This document shows positions 1 through 7,288 of a stretch of 37,803 nt of DNA, in pieces. The notes under the pieces are model-generated. The model was not told where the DNA came from and ran no database searches. It saw only the letters and a program-made list of their open reading frames with translations. Source of the DNA: JAWLCA01 sp050485905 (lineage in GTDB: Bacteria > Pseudomonadota > Alphaproteobacteria > Rhodobacterales > Rhodobacteraceae); the NCBI GenBank assembly GCA_050485905.1, contig JBJHCH010000025.1, forward strand, positions 1-37,803, in the 5' to 3' direction. Made by a program: the position numbers and the translations under genes. The stretch's first letter is position 1. Every line of letters starts with the position of its first letter.

Positions 1-164
1 TGTTCATCATCGCCACCGGCCAGTCGGGCCACCCGCTCAGCCGCCATTACGACAATCTGGGAGAGTTGTGGCGGCGCGGCGAATACATCCCCATGAGCCT
101 CGATCCGCAGCTTGCCCGCGCCGGGGCGGTGGGCGTGACCACGCTGCTGCCGCTGGTGGACTAG
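1..164 (+). CDS. Penicillin acylase family protein, C-terminal end (partial)
   Basis: Only the last 53 codons are in the window; the reading frame begins at base 3 and ends with TAG at 162-164. The visible peptide includes GQSGHPLSRHYDNLGELW and ends YIPMSLDPQLARAG...TTLLPLVD. The Gly-Gln-Ser-Gly-His/Asn-Pro-x-Ser-x-His-Tyr pattern, a Trp and Gly-Glu-Tyr block, and a final hydrophobic stretch are typical of the C terminus of penicillin acylase (Ntn-hydrolase, peptidase S45) beta chains. Such enzymes are usually exported amidases acting on acylated substrates such as beta-lactams or N-acyl homoserine lactones. The substrate cannot be judged here because the catalytic serine and the substrate pocket lie outside the window. 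The family call is fairly secure despite the short fragment. Confidence 0.75.
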   Translation, partial: FIIATGQSGHPLSRHYDNLGELWRRGEYIPMSLDPQLARAGAVGVTTLLPLVD

Positions 165-167
165 GGC

Positions 168-259
168 GTGCACGGGGTTAAAATCCGGTAAACAAAAAAT
201 CGGAAATCTAGCGTTTTCAATGACATGACTTTTTGTGCACGCGTGCACACCCCGTGCAC
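168..259. repeat. Nested inverted-repeat element A, including the 16-bp palindrome at 234-249
   Basis: This lies between the acylase stop and the ModE-like gene. An 11-bp perfect inverted repeat, GTGCACGGGGT at 168-178 and ACCCCGTGCAC at 249-259, encloses an A/T-rich core. A perfect 16-bp palindrome, TGTGCACGCGTGCACA, occupies 234-249. GTGCAC occurs four times in 92 bp (168, 235, 243 and 254). Bases 187-249 align without gaps to 19078-19140: 44 of 63 positions match, with TTTTCAATG and 14 of the 16 palindrome bases conserved. It could be an operator for the downstream regulator, a recombination or ParB-like site, or a small non-autonomous repeat. No protein partner can be assigned from this sequence. 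Confidence 0.7.
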
Positions 260-347
260 AGCCCCCCGTTTGCACCCGGATTCACCGGCGCGAAGCCCCC
301 GATTATCGCCCTTGCCTCCCGCCACGAAGGTCCACGATAGTCGGCAC

Positions 348-719
348 ATGACCCAGAACGCCAAAGCCCCCAAGCTGCGCATCCGGATCGTCTTTGGCGA
401 TCTCGGAATGATCGGCCCAGGCAAGGCCGACCTGCTGGAAGGCATCGACCGCTGCGGCTCGATCGCCGCAGCCGGGCGCCAGATGGGGATGAGCTACAAG
501 CGCGCCTGGCAGTTGATCGGCACGATGAACGAGATGTTCAGGGAACCGCTGGTGGACAGCACCCGCGGCGGCCCCGGCGGCGGCGGCGCCGCCCTGACCG
601 AAACAGGCCGCACGGTCCTCGGCCTCTATCGCAGCGTCGAGGCCGATGCCGCCGAAGCCGGCACCCGCCCCCTCGACGCGCTCCAGTCCCTCCTTCGCGG
701 CACGCCAGACCAGCAATAG
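348..719 (+). CDS. ModE-like winged helix-turn-helix transcriptional regulator (DNA-binding domain only)
   Basis: The protein has 123 residues. The start at 348 was chosen because the ModE-type domain begins right after it (KLRIRIVFGDLGMIGPGKADLLEGI) and the upstream extension to 225 is low-complexity and crosses palindrome element A. Residues about 20-85 carry the winged helix seen in ModE and LysR-type N termini (SIAAAGRQMGMSYKRAWQLI, then a Gly-rich wing). ModE senses molybdate or tungstate through C-terminal MOP/TOBE domains. These are absent here, so the protein is a stand-alone DNA-binding version that may sense differently. It converges on the tungstate transporter operon, which suggests a role in molybdenum/tungsten homeostasis. 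Domain call confident; target genes inferred. Confidence 0.82.
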   Translation: MTQNAKAPKLRIRIVFGDLGMIGPGKADLLEGIDRCGSIAAAGRQMGMSYKRAWQLIGTMNEMFREPLVDSTRGGPGGGGAALTETGRTVLGLYRSVEADAAEAGTRPLDALQSLLRGTPDQQ

Positions 720-747
720 AGCCATCACCGGCCTGACGGTCAGCGCG

Positions 748-1560
748 TCATTCCGCGGCAGGAAAGAAAAGCTGCTCCCCACCCACGGTGAAGCCGGCGA
801 TTGCCGCCTGACCTTCGCCCGAGACGATCCAGTCGATGAAAGCCTGCCCCTGATCCGCCTTCACATGCGGGTGGCGGTCCGGGTTCACCAGAATGATGCC
901 ATAGGGATTGAACAGCACCGGATCGCCCTCGAACACGATTTCCAGCGGCCCGCGGTTCCGGAACGATAGCCAGGTGCCACGGTCGGCCAGCGCATAGGCC
1001 GGCACCTGCGCGGCGGTATTCAGCGTCGCCCCCATGCCCGAGCCGGTGGAAAGGTACCAGCCCCCCCCAGGCGCAACCCCGGCCGCAGCCCAAAGCGCCA
1101 TCTCGGCCACATGCGTGCCGCTGTCATCCCCGCGCGAGGCGAAAGATGCCCCCGCCCCCGCAATCGCCGCCATCGCCGCAGCCGCGTCAGCCGCGCCACG
1201 CAAACCTGCAGGATCGTCACCTGGCCCGACAATGACGAAGTCATTATACATCACGTCAAATCGCTGCACCCCGTAGCCCTCGGCGACGAACTGCTCTTCT
1301 TGGGCGCGGGCATGAACGAAGACGACATCGACATCCCCCCGCCGCCCGGTCTCCAACGCCTGCCCGGTTCCCTGCGCGACCACGCGCACCTCGATCCCGG
1401 ACGCGGCGGTGAAGATCGGCAGGATGTGGTCGAACAGCCCCGAGTTTTCCGTAGAGGTGGTCGACGCCACCGTGATGAACGCCTGCGCGCCGACCGGCAG
1501 CGCCGCAAGGATCGCAAGGCCGGAAGCAACGGGCAGGATGAAGCGGCGGGCGTGGGTCAT
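748..1560 (-). CDS. tupA: Tungstate ABC transporter substrate-binding protein TupA
   Basis: The protein has 270 residues, with a Sec signal peptide at about 1-27 (basic MTHARR, hydrophobic core, cut near AQA). The mature protein opens with ITVASTTSTENSGLFDHILP. The Thr-Thr-Ser-Thr block (T34-T37) is the oxyanion-binding signature of TupA/WtpA-like tungstate binders. The later RRGDVDVVFVHA and YNDFVIVGP motifs also fit the family. It should bind tungstate in the periplasm and deliver it to TupB/TupC. The start at 1560 is preceded by a GGAAG ribosome-binding site; an upstream in-frame extension to 1599 runs into the previous gene. It is the last gene of tupB-tupC-tupA, 16 bp after tupC, an order that puts the binding protein distal to the promoter. 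Confidence 0.88.
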   Translation of the reverse strand: MTHARRFILPVASGLAILAALPVGAQAFITVASTTSTENSGLFDHILPIFTAASGIEVRVVAQGTGQALETGRRGDVDVVFVHARAQEEQFVAEGYGVQRFDVMYNDFVIVGPGDDPAGLRGAADAAAAMAAIAGAGASFASRGDDSGTHVAEMALWAAAGVAPGGGWYLSTGSGMGATLNTAAQVPAYALADRGTWLSFRNRGPLEIVFEGDPVLFNPYGIILVNPDRHPHVKADQGQAFIDWIVSGEGQAAIAGFTVGGEQLFFPAAE

Positions 1561-1576
1561 GCTGGCTTCCGGGCGA

Positions 1577-2308
1577 TCACCAGACAAGATCGCCCGCAAG
1601 GAAAGCGCGCGCCTCTGGCCTATCTGGCCCCGCCAGGAATTCGGCTGCCGGTCGGTGCTCGATCAGCCGGCCGCGATGCAGGAACGCCACGTCCTCGGCC
1701 AACCGCCGGGCCTGGCCGAGGTTGTGGGTGGTCATCACAATCGTGATCCCCTCGGCCGAGAACTGCTCGACCATGTCCTCGATGATCCGCGTGGCCGAGG
1801 GGTCGAGCGCCGAACACGGCTCGTCGAGGAACAGCACCTGCGGGCGCATCGCCCAGGCCCGCGCCAGCGCCAGACGTTGCTGTTCGCCACCCGACAACAG
1901 ACGCGCGGGCCGGTCGGCCAGAGGGGCCAGCCCGAAGCGGTCAAGCGTGCGCGCGACAGTTTCGCGCCGCTCTGTCCGCGCCATGCCCTTCAAGGCCAGC
2001 GGATAGTCAAGGTTCGCCGCCACCGACCGACGCAGCAGGACGGGGCGCTGAAACACCATCGCCTGAGCCTCGGCCCGCGCGGAGCCATCCGCCCAGAGCC
2101 TGCGCCCCGAGGTCGGCTCGATCAACCCATGGCACAGGCGCAGGAACAGGCTCTTGCCCGCGCCGTTCGGCCCCAGCACGATCAGGCGACGCCCGGCCTC
2201 GATACGGATGGAGATATCCGACAACAGGTCCGTCCCACCGGCGGCGTAGCTCACGCTTTCCAGCGAAAGCGGCAGGATCGACGAAGAAAGCCCACGCGCA
2301 GCCATCAT
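1577..2308 (-). CDS. tupC: Tungstate ABC transporter ATP-binding protein TupC
   Basis: The protein has 243 residues. Walker A is GPNGAGKS at about 46-53, the ABC signature is LSGGEQQRLALARA, Walker B is VLFLDEPCSALD, and a switch histidine lies in MTTHNLGQARRLAEDV. It powers tungstate import at the inner membrane with TupB. The ATG at 2306-2308 overlaps the tupB TGA in an ATGA junction, which implies translational coupling. A second ATG follows immediately, so the protein may start one residue later. The frame stays open much further upstream (to 3151), but that part is the antisense-like shadow of tupB and has no ABC homology. Tungstate rather than molybdate is inferred from TupA. Confidence 0.87.
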   Translation of the reverse strand: MMAARGLSSSILPLSLESVSYAAGGTDLLSDISIRIEAGRRLIVLGPNGAGKSLFLRLCHGLIEPTSGRRLWADGSARAEAQAMVFQRPVLLRRSVAANLDYPLALKGMARTERRETVARTLDRFGLAPLADRPARLLSGGEQQRLALARAWAMRPQVLFLDEPCSALDPSATRIIEDMVEQFSAEGITIVMTTHNLGQARRLAEDVAFLHRGRLIEHRPAAEFLAGPDRPEARAFLAGDLVW

Positions 2309-3000
2309 CCCAGCCGCCCCCGCGCCCACTGCCCCGCCCCCCAGGCAGCAGCGTTCAGCGTGAGGGTCAGCACCATCAGGATGATCCCCAGCGCAACGGC
2401 GAGGCCAAGATTGCCGCGGCTCGTCTCCAGCGTGATGGCGGTCGTCATGGTCCGCGTGTGGCCGGCGATATTGCCGCCGACGATCAGCACCGCGCCGACC
2501 TCTGCGCTCGCACGTCCGAACCCGGCAAGCACCCCGGTCAGCAGGCTCACGCGGCCGTCCCACAGAAGCGTGGGCACCGCGCGCAGCCGTCCTGCGCCAA
2601 GGCTGCGCAACTGTTCGCGGTATTCGACCCAAAGATCCTCGACCACGGAACGGGTCAGCGAAATGACGATGGGCAGGATCAGCAGCGTCTGCGCGACAAT
2701 CATCGCGGTCGGCGTGAACAGCAATGCCAGCCCGCCCAGCGGCCCGGACCGCGACAGCATCAGATAAACCACCAGCCCCGCCACCACCGGCGGCAGGCCC
2801 ATGAGGGCGTTGAAGATCACGATCACCGCGCCCCGACCGGGAAACCGCGCCAGCGCCAACCCTGCCCCTAGCGGCAATCCGATCACGCAGGCCACCATCA
2901 CCGCCGTCAGCGTGACGCGCAGGCTGAGTCCAATGATCTGCACGAGCGCCGCATCGAGCGTGACGATCAGGCTGAAAGCGGTAGTGAAGGGGCTTTCCAC
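2305..3000 (-). CDS. tupB: Tungstate ABC transporter permease TupB
   Basis: The protein has 231 residues and starts with GTG at 2998-3000. A strong AAAGGAG ribosome-binding site just upstream supports this start. It has about five to six hydrophobic membrane segments and a binding-protein-dependent permease EAA-like loop (LRSLGAGRLRAVPTLLWDGR, followed by GFGRASAEVGAVLIVGGNI). This Gly-Gly-Asn-Ile region is characteristic of TupB/ModB-like permeases. It forms the transmembrane channel for tungstate and couples to TupC. It is the first gene of the operon. An 86-bp gap separates it from the divergent HTH-PBP regulator, which probably shares the promoter region. Confidence 0.87.
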   Translation of the reverse strand: MESPFTTAFSLIVTLDAALVQIIGLSLRVTLTAVMVACVIGLPLGAGLALARFPGRGAVIVIFNALMGLPPVVAGLVVYLMLSRSGPLGGLALLFTPTAMIVAQTLLILPIVISLTRSVVEDLWVEYREQLRSLGAGRLRAVPTLLWDGRVSLLTGVLAGFGRASAEVGAVLIVGGNIAGHTRTMTTAITLETSRGNLGLAVALGIILMVLTLTLNAAAWGAGQWARGRLG

Positions 3001-3056
3001 CGAAACTCCTTTCAGAAAGCAGTAGAAGAAGATCAGAAATCAGAATACTGTTCAAA

Positions 3057-3073
3057 CCTGTAATTCTTGCAGG
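3057..3073. promoter_or_regulatory. Imperfect dyad in the tupB/regulator divergent promoter
   Basis: CCTGTAA-TTC-TTGCAGG has 7-bp arms with one mismatch. It lies in the 86-bp gap between tupB and the divergent regulator, 13 bp before the regulator's ATG. Its position suits an autoregulatory operator, but one imperfect copy is weak evidence. Confidence 0.35.
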
Positions 3074-3086
3074 ATAACGCAATCTG

Positions 3087-4007
3087 ATGCAGGATCTTCC
3101 GACCGATGGCATGGCGCTGCCACATCTCGCCGCGCCGCCCCTGATGACCACTGCCGAAGTGGCCGACTATCTGCGGGTCAGGGAGCGCACGATCTACGAG
3201 ATGGTCGCGCGCCAGACCATTCCGTTCAGCCGGGCGACAGGTAAGCTGCTGTTCCCCCGCCGACTGGTCGATGCATGGCTTGAGGCGCAGACCGAGGTGC
3301 CGCGCGCCGGCATTGCCCCGCCGCCACCGATCTACGCAGGCTCGAACGACCCGCTGCTGGAATGGGCGCTCCGCCAATCGGCCAGCGGGCTGGCGGTGTT
3401 GGCCGCAGGCTCGATGCACGGTCTGACGGAACTGGCAGCCGGGCGCGCGATGCTGACTGGCTGTCACCTGATGGATGCCGAACGCCGCGAATGGAACCTT
3501 TCCGCGGTGAAAGCGCACCTGCCGGGGGCGAGCCATGTGGTGATCCACTGGGCGCGGCGGACGCAGGGGTTGATCACCGCGCCGGGCAATCCGCTGGGAA
3601 TCACCGGGTTGAAGGACGCGGCAGCGCGGCGGCTGCGCTTTGCCACCCGATCCGAAGGCGCAGGCTCTCAGCGCCTGCTTGATGTGCTGCTGGCGCGCGA
3701 GGGGCTGAGCGCCGACGACCTGACCCCGACCGAACGCCCCGTCGAGACCCATGCCGACCTCGCTGCCCTGATCGAGCTGGGTGAGGCGGACTGCGGCCTC
3801 GGTCTGCAAGCAGCGGCCGGGCGGCTGGGCTTCCACCCGCTGGTGAGTGATGAGTGTTTCGACCTCGTGATGACCCGGCGAGACTATTTCGAGCCTGCGA
3901 TCCAGACGCTTCTTGCCTTTACGCGCTCCGACGCCTTCGCCCGCCGTGCTGATCATCTGGTTGGCTACGACCTGACCGATCTGGGAAAGGTGCGCTGGAA
4001 CGGCTGA
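3087..4007 (+). CDS. HTH (excisionase-type) regulator fused to a periplasmic-binding-like domain
   Basis: The protein has 306 residues. Residues about 19-67 form an excisionase/MerR-like DNA-binding helix-turn-helix (MTTAEVADYLRVRERTIYEMV, then GKLLFPRRLVDAWL). From about 85 to the end is a domain resembling periplasmic oxyanion-binding proteins and the PBP-like domain found with MoeA-type proteins (IYAGSNDPLLEWALR; QGLITAPGNPLGI; ADCGLGLQAAA). No signal peptide is present, so it is a cytoplasmic sensor. The simplest reading is a one-component regulator whose PBP domain binds molybdate, tungstate or a molybdenum-cofactor-related ligand. It is divergent from tupB with an 86-bp shared region, so the tup operon is the likely target. 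Ligand and sign of control are not visible. Confidence 0.85.
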   Translation: MQDLPTDGMALPHLAAPPLMTTAEVADYLRVRERTIYEMVARQTIPFSRATGKLLFPRRLVDAWLEAQTEVPRAGIAPPPPIYAGSNDPLLEWALRQSASGLAVLAAGSMHGLTELAAGRAMLTGCHLMDAERREWNLSAVKAHLPGASHVVIHWARRTQGLITAPGNPLGITGLKDAAARRLRFATRSEGAGSQRLLDVLLAREGLSADDLTPTERPVETHADLAALIELGEADCGLGLQAAAGRLGFHPLVSDECFDLVMTRRDYFEPAIQTLLAFTRSDAFARRADHLVGYDLTDLGKVRWNG

Positions 4008-4044
4008 GAACCTGAGCCACACAGGCTGGCGCACATCATCATGG

Positions 4045-4061
4045 CGCGGCGTCACGCCGCG
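4045..4061. terminator. Short GC-rich hairpin between convergent genes
   Basis: CGCGGCG-TCA-CGCCGCG is a perfect 7-bp stem with a 3-nt loop. It lies between the stop codons of the HTH-PBP regulator and the convergent dpp ATPase. No T-run follows on either strand, so it is at best a weak bidirectional terminator. Confidence 0.4.
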
Positions 4062-4095
4062 GCATTAGCCACACGACATTCATGGGACGGACCTG

Positions 4096-5136
4096 CTATC
4101 TGGCAAAGGCCTTGGCAGGGCGTTCCGGCTTTGGACGCGAGAAGTCGAATTCTTCCGCGAAATGGCAGGCGATCAGGTGTTCGGGTTCGATCTCGCGCCA
4201 CTCCGGCGCCTCGGCCCGGCAACGGTCGCGGGCAAAGGGGCAGCGGGTGTGAAAGCGGCAGCCCGTCGGCACCGACAGCGGGTTCGGGATCTCCCCCTCC
4301 AGCCGGATCGGATTGAACTCCGCATCCGGGTCGGTCTGCGGGATCGCCGATAGCAGCGCATGGGTGTAGGGATGTCGTGGGTTGAAGAACAGCCGCACGA
4401 CCGGCGCATATTCCATGAAGCGCCCGACGTACATAACCGCCACGCGGTGGCTGATCCGCGCAACCACCGCCAGATCATGGGCGATGAACAGAAACGCCAC
4501 CCCCATCTCGCGCTGCAGGTCGCGCAGCAGGTTCACGATCTCGGCCTGGATCGAAACGTCCAGCGCCGAGACGCTTTCGTCGCAGACCACGAAATCAGGC
4601 TTGGCCACCAGCGCGCGGGCGATGCAGATGCGTTGGCGCTGCCCGCCGGAAAAGGCGTGGGGAAAGCGACGCAGGTGTTCGAGGTTCAGCTTGCAGCGCG
4701 CCGCGATCTCGCGCACCCGGGCATCGATCTGGTCGCGGTCGCGCATCAGGCCAGCCGCGACCAGCGGCTCGGCGATGATGTCGCGCACTGTCATGCGCGG
4801 GTTCAGGCTGGAATAGGGATCCTGAAAGACCAGGCTCATCCGGGGGCGAAAGCGGCGCAGCTTCTCGCCCCGCAGTGCCACGAGATCGACCTCGACGCCA
4901 TCCGCAAGATAGGTCACGCGCCCGCCGGTGGGGTCGATCGCACGCAGGATCGCACGGCCAACCGTCGTCTTGCCAGAGCCGGATTCGCCCACCAGCCCGA
5001 CCGTCTCGGCCCGGTTTATGTCGAAGCTCACACGATCCACTGCGCGCACCGGCTCTGCCTGCACTCCGAAGAACCCCTTGCGGGGTGAGGAAAAGGCCAC
5101 CTCCAGATCGCGCACGCTGATCAGCGGCGTCGTCAT
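4096..5136 (-). CDS. Oligopeptide-type ABC transporter ATP-binding protein (DppF/OppF-like)
   Basis: The protein has 346 residues. Walker A is GESGSGKTT, followed by FQDPYSSLNPRMTVRDI, the signature FSGGQRQRICIARAL, Walker B VVCDESVSALD, and a C-terminal oligopeptide extension (HPYTHALLSAIP, then a Cys-containing CRFHTRCPFARDRC). The last block is the oligo_HPY region of Dpp/Opp ATPases. It pairs with the next-upstream ATPase as a heterodimer on the cytoplasmic face. The start at 5136 overlaps the upstream TGA in an ATGA junction. The Arg/Gly/Pro-rich extension up to 5223 is read-through of another frame. It is the last gene of the five-gene minus-strand operon. Substrate (peptide or another amphipathic solute) unknown. 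Confidence 0.88.
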   Translation of the reverse strand: MTTPLISVRDLEVAFSSPRKGFFGVQAEPVRAVDRVSFDINRAETVGLVGESGSGKTTVGRAILRAIDPTGGRVTYLADGVEVDLVALRGEKLRRFRPRMSLVFQDPYSSLNPRMTVRDIIAEPLVAAGLMRDRDQIDARVREIAARCKLNLEHLRRFPHAFSGGQRQRICIARALVAKPDFVVCDESVSALDVSIQAEIVNLLRDLQREMGVAFLFIAHDLAVVARISHRVAVMYVGRFMEYAPVVRLFFNPRHPYTHALLSAIPQTDPDAEFNPIRLEGEIPNPLSVPTGCRFHTRCPFARDRCRAEAPEWREIEPEHLIACHFAEEFDFSRPKPERPAKAFAR

Positions 5137-6143
5137 GCGACGACCCGCTCTGCTTGGACGACGTGACAACTGACGCGGTGGCCGGGCGATACGTCGCGCA
5201 CGACCGGCGCCACCCGGTCGCATTCCCCTGGGCGCATTAGCGGGCAGCGGGTGTGGAACGGGCAGCCGCGGGGCCGTTCGGAGGGTGAAGGGATGTCGCC
5301 CGGCACGGGAATCAGCGGCGCGTCCAGCGTGTCGATCCGCGGGATCGATTGCAGCAGGCCACGGGTATAGGGGTGCTGCGGATTGCGGATCACCTCGCGC
5401 ACCGGGCCGGTTTCGACCACGGTGCCGAGGTACATCACCACCACGTCGTCGGCGATCTGGTTGATGACGCCCAGATCGTGGCTGATGAAGATGATCGCCA
5501 TGCCCAACTCGTCGCGAAGCGACCGCATCAGGTCAAGCACCTGCGCCTGGATCGTCACGTCCAGCGCGGTCGTCGGCTCATCCGCGATCAGCAGGCTCGG
5601 CCCTACAGACAGGGCCATGGCGATCATCGCGCGCTGGCGCATCCCGCCGGACAATTCGTGCGGATACTGGTCGATCCGGTGGTCGGGATTCGACAGCCCC
5701 ACCTTGGCCAGCATCTCCACCGCCAGTTCACGTGCCTGACGCTGGCTCAGCGGCTTGTGCAGCCGGATCATCTCGATCATCTGGTTCCCGATCGTGTAGA
5801 CCGGCGAGAAAGAGGCCATCGGCTCCTGAAAGATCATGCCGATCTCGCCGCCCCGCATCCGGCGCAGGGCGCGGGCAGTGTGGGACAGCGTCTCGACATC
5901 CACCATCTCGCCGCCCCGCATCCGGTAGCGGATGCGCGATCCCGGCAGGATCGTGGCGGAACCCGGCAGCAGTCGGATGATCGCCTTTGTCGTGACGGAC
6001 TTGCCCGAACCGGACTCACCAACGATCCCCAGGGTGCGGCCGGTATCGAGGTCAAAGGATACCTGATGCACCGGCGTCACCGGCCCCTCGTCGGTGGCAA
6101 AGCGGATCGAAAGGTTCTCGATCTCAAGCAACCGCTCCGTCAT
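5133..6143 (-). CDS. Oligopeptide-type ABC transporter ATP-binding protein (DppD/OppD-like)
   Basis: The protein has 336 residues. Walker A is GESGSGKSV, followed by FQEPMASFSPVYTI, the signature LSGGMRQRAMIAMAL, Walker B LLIADEPTTALDVTIQ, and the C-terminal HPYTRGLLQSIP plus GCPFHTRCPLMRPGEC oligopeptide-type tail. The start at 6143 forms a TGATG junction with the upstream permease, a common coupling arrangement. The longer open frame to 6302 overlaps the permease gene and is basic low-complexity sequence. It is the partner ATPase of the gene at 4096-5136; both DppD- and DppF-type ATPases are present, so the transporter is complete. Confidence 0.88.
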   Translation of the reverse strand: MTERLLEIENLSIRFATDEGPVTPVHQVSFDLDTGRTLGIVGESGSGKSVTTKAIIRLLPGSATILPGSRIRYRMRGGEMVDVETLSHTARALRRMRGGEIGMIFQEPMASFSPVYTIGNQMIEMIRLHKPLSQRQARELAVEMLAKVGLSNPDHRIDQYPHELSGGMRQRAMIAMALSVGPSLLIADEPTTALDVTIQAQVLDLMRSLRDELGMAIIFISHDLGVINQIADDVVVMYLGTVVETGPVREVIRNPQHPYTRGLLQSIPRIDTLDAPLIPVPGDIPSPSERPRGCPFHTRCPLMRPGECDRVAPVVRDVSPGHRVSCHVVQAERVVA

Positions 6144-7285
6144 CAGCGCCGCTCCGAATAGGGATCGGAGGCGTCGCGCAGGCCGTCGCCGATCAGCGTG
6201 AAGGCCAGCACCGCGACGACGACGAATACGGCCGGGATGAACAGCCACGGCGTCTGCTCGATGGCGCGGACCGACTGGGCATCCTGCAGCATCACGCCCC
6301 AACTGACAGCCGGCGGCCGCAGGCCCAGCCCGATGAACGACAGCGCGGTTTCCGACAGGATCATGTAGGGGAACGAGATCACCAGATCGACGATGATGAA
6401 GCTGGTGAAGCTGGGTAGCATGTGGTTGGCTATCACCCGGCGCGGGCGCGCCCCGGCCAGTTTGGCCGCGATCACGTAATCCTCGTTCCTAATCGACAGA
6501 AGCTGGCTGCGGATCCGGCGCGCCAGCGTGGGCCAGCCGACCGCGCCCAGAATGACGGTCATCGCGAAATAGACCTGCGTCGTGGACCATTCGCGCGGCA
6601 TCGCCGCGGCAAGACCCATGTAGAGCGGTATGACCGGAATCACCCGGATGATCTCGGTGAACCGCTGGATCAGATAGTCGATCCAGCCGCTGAAATAGCC
6701 CGCGATCCCGCCGATGGTCAGCGCCAGGAAGAACGAGATCAGCACCCCGAACACCCCGATCGACAGCGAGGTGCGGGTGGCATAGATCGTGCGGCTGAAA
6801 ACGTCGCGGCCCAGGCTGTCGGTGCCCCACAGATGCAACCGCCCGTCGTCCAGTCCGAACAGGCGGGTCGTATTGGGGATCAGCCCCAGCAGACGCCCTT
6901 GGTCGCCCTGAACGAAGAACTGCACATAGCGCCGGTGCTCCGGGTCGGGGACCGAGCGGGCGCGCAGGGTTACGGGGTCACGCTCGGTCCGCGTGCCGTG
7001 GACGAAGGGGCGCAGCGAACAGCCGTTCTGGTCGCAGAACATCGGCACCTGCGGCGGGCCGCTCAGATAGGTCGAACTGCGCGTCGTCGGACCATAGGGC
7101 GCAAAGAACTCGGCGAACAGGCCCAGAAAGGCCATCAGCAACAGCACGGTCGCGCCCACCATCGCCAGCTTGTGCCGGCGAAAGCGCCACCAGATCAGCG
7201 TCCACTGGCTGGCGGAATAGTATTTCTCGCGCGCCTTCTGGGCGCGCAGTTCCTCGTCCGACGGGGGCATGTCCTGCACGGCCAT
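6143..7285 (-). CDS. Oligopeptide-type ABC transporter permease (DppC/OppC-like) with an enlarged first periplasmic loop
   Basis: The protein has 380 residues. The N-terminal 30 residues are hydrophilic and are followed by a TM segment (KLAMVGATVLLLMAFLGLFAEF). About 100 periplasmic residues then include two Cys (CDQNGC). Next come GTDSLGRDVFSRTIYATRTS, the classic DppC motif, and the EAA loop (AAKLAGARPRRVIANHMLPSF). Typical DppC proteins are nearer 300 residues, so the extra length is the loop between TM1 and the GTDxxGRD motif, as in some YejE-like permeases. It forms the inner-membrane channel with the neighbouring DppB-type permease. It starts 3 bp after that gene's stop. Confidence 0.87.
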   Translation of the reverse strand: MAVQDMPPSDEELRAQKAREKYYSASQWTLIWWRFRRHKLAMVGATVLLLMAFLGLFAEFFAPYGPTTRSSTYLSGPPQVPMFCDQNGCSLRPFVHGTRTERDPVTLRARSVPDPEHRRYVQFFVQGDQGRLLGLIPNTTRLFGLDDGRLHLWGTDSLGRDVFSRTIYATRTSLSIGVFGVLISFFLALTIGGIAGYFSGWIDYLIQRFTEIIRVIPVIPLYMGLAAAMPREWSTTQVYFAMTVILGAVGWPTLARRIRSQLLSIRNEDYVIAAKLAGARPRRVIANHMLPSFTSFIIVDLVISFPYMILSETALSFIGLGLRPPAVSWGVMLQDAQSVRAIEQTPWLFIPAVFVVVAVLAFTLIGDGLRDASDPYSERR

Positions 7286-7288
7286 CGC

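Noticed and set aside
1577..3151. A 524-residue fusion of the tupC frame with upstream sequence
   Set aside because: The N-terminal half covers tupB in another frame; ABC homology begins only at 2308, where an ATGA junction is present.
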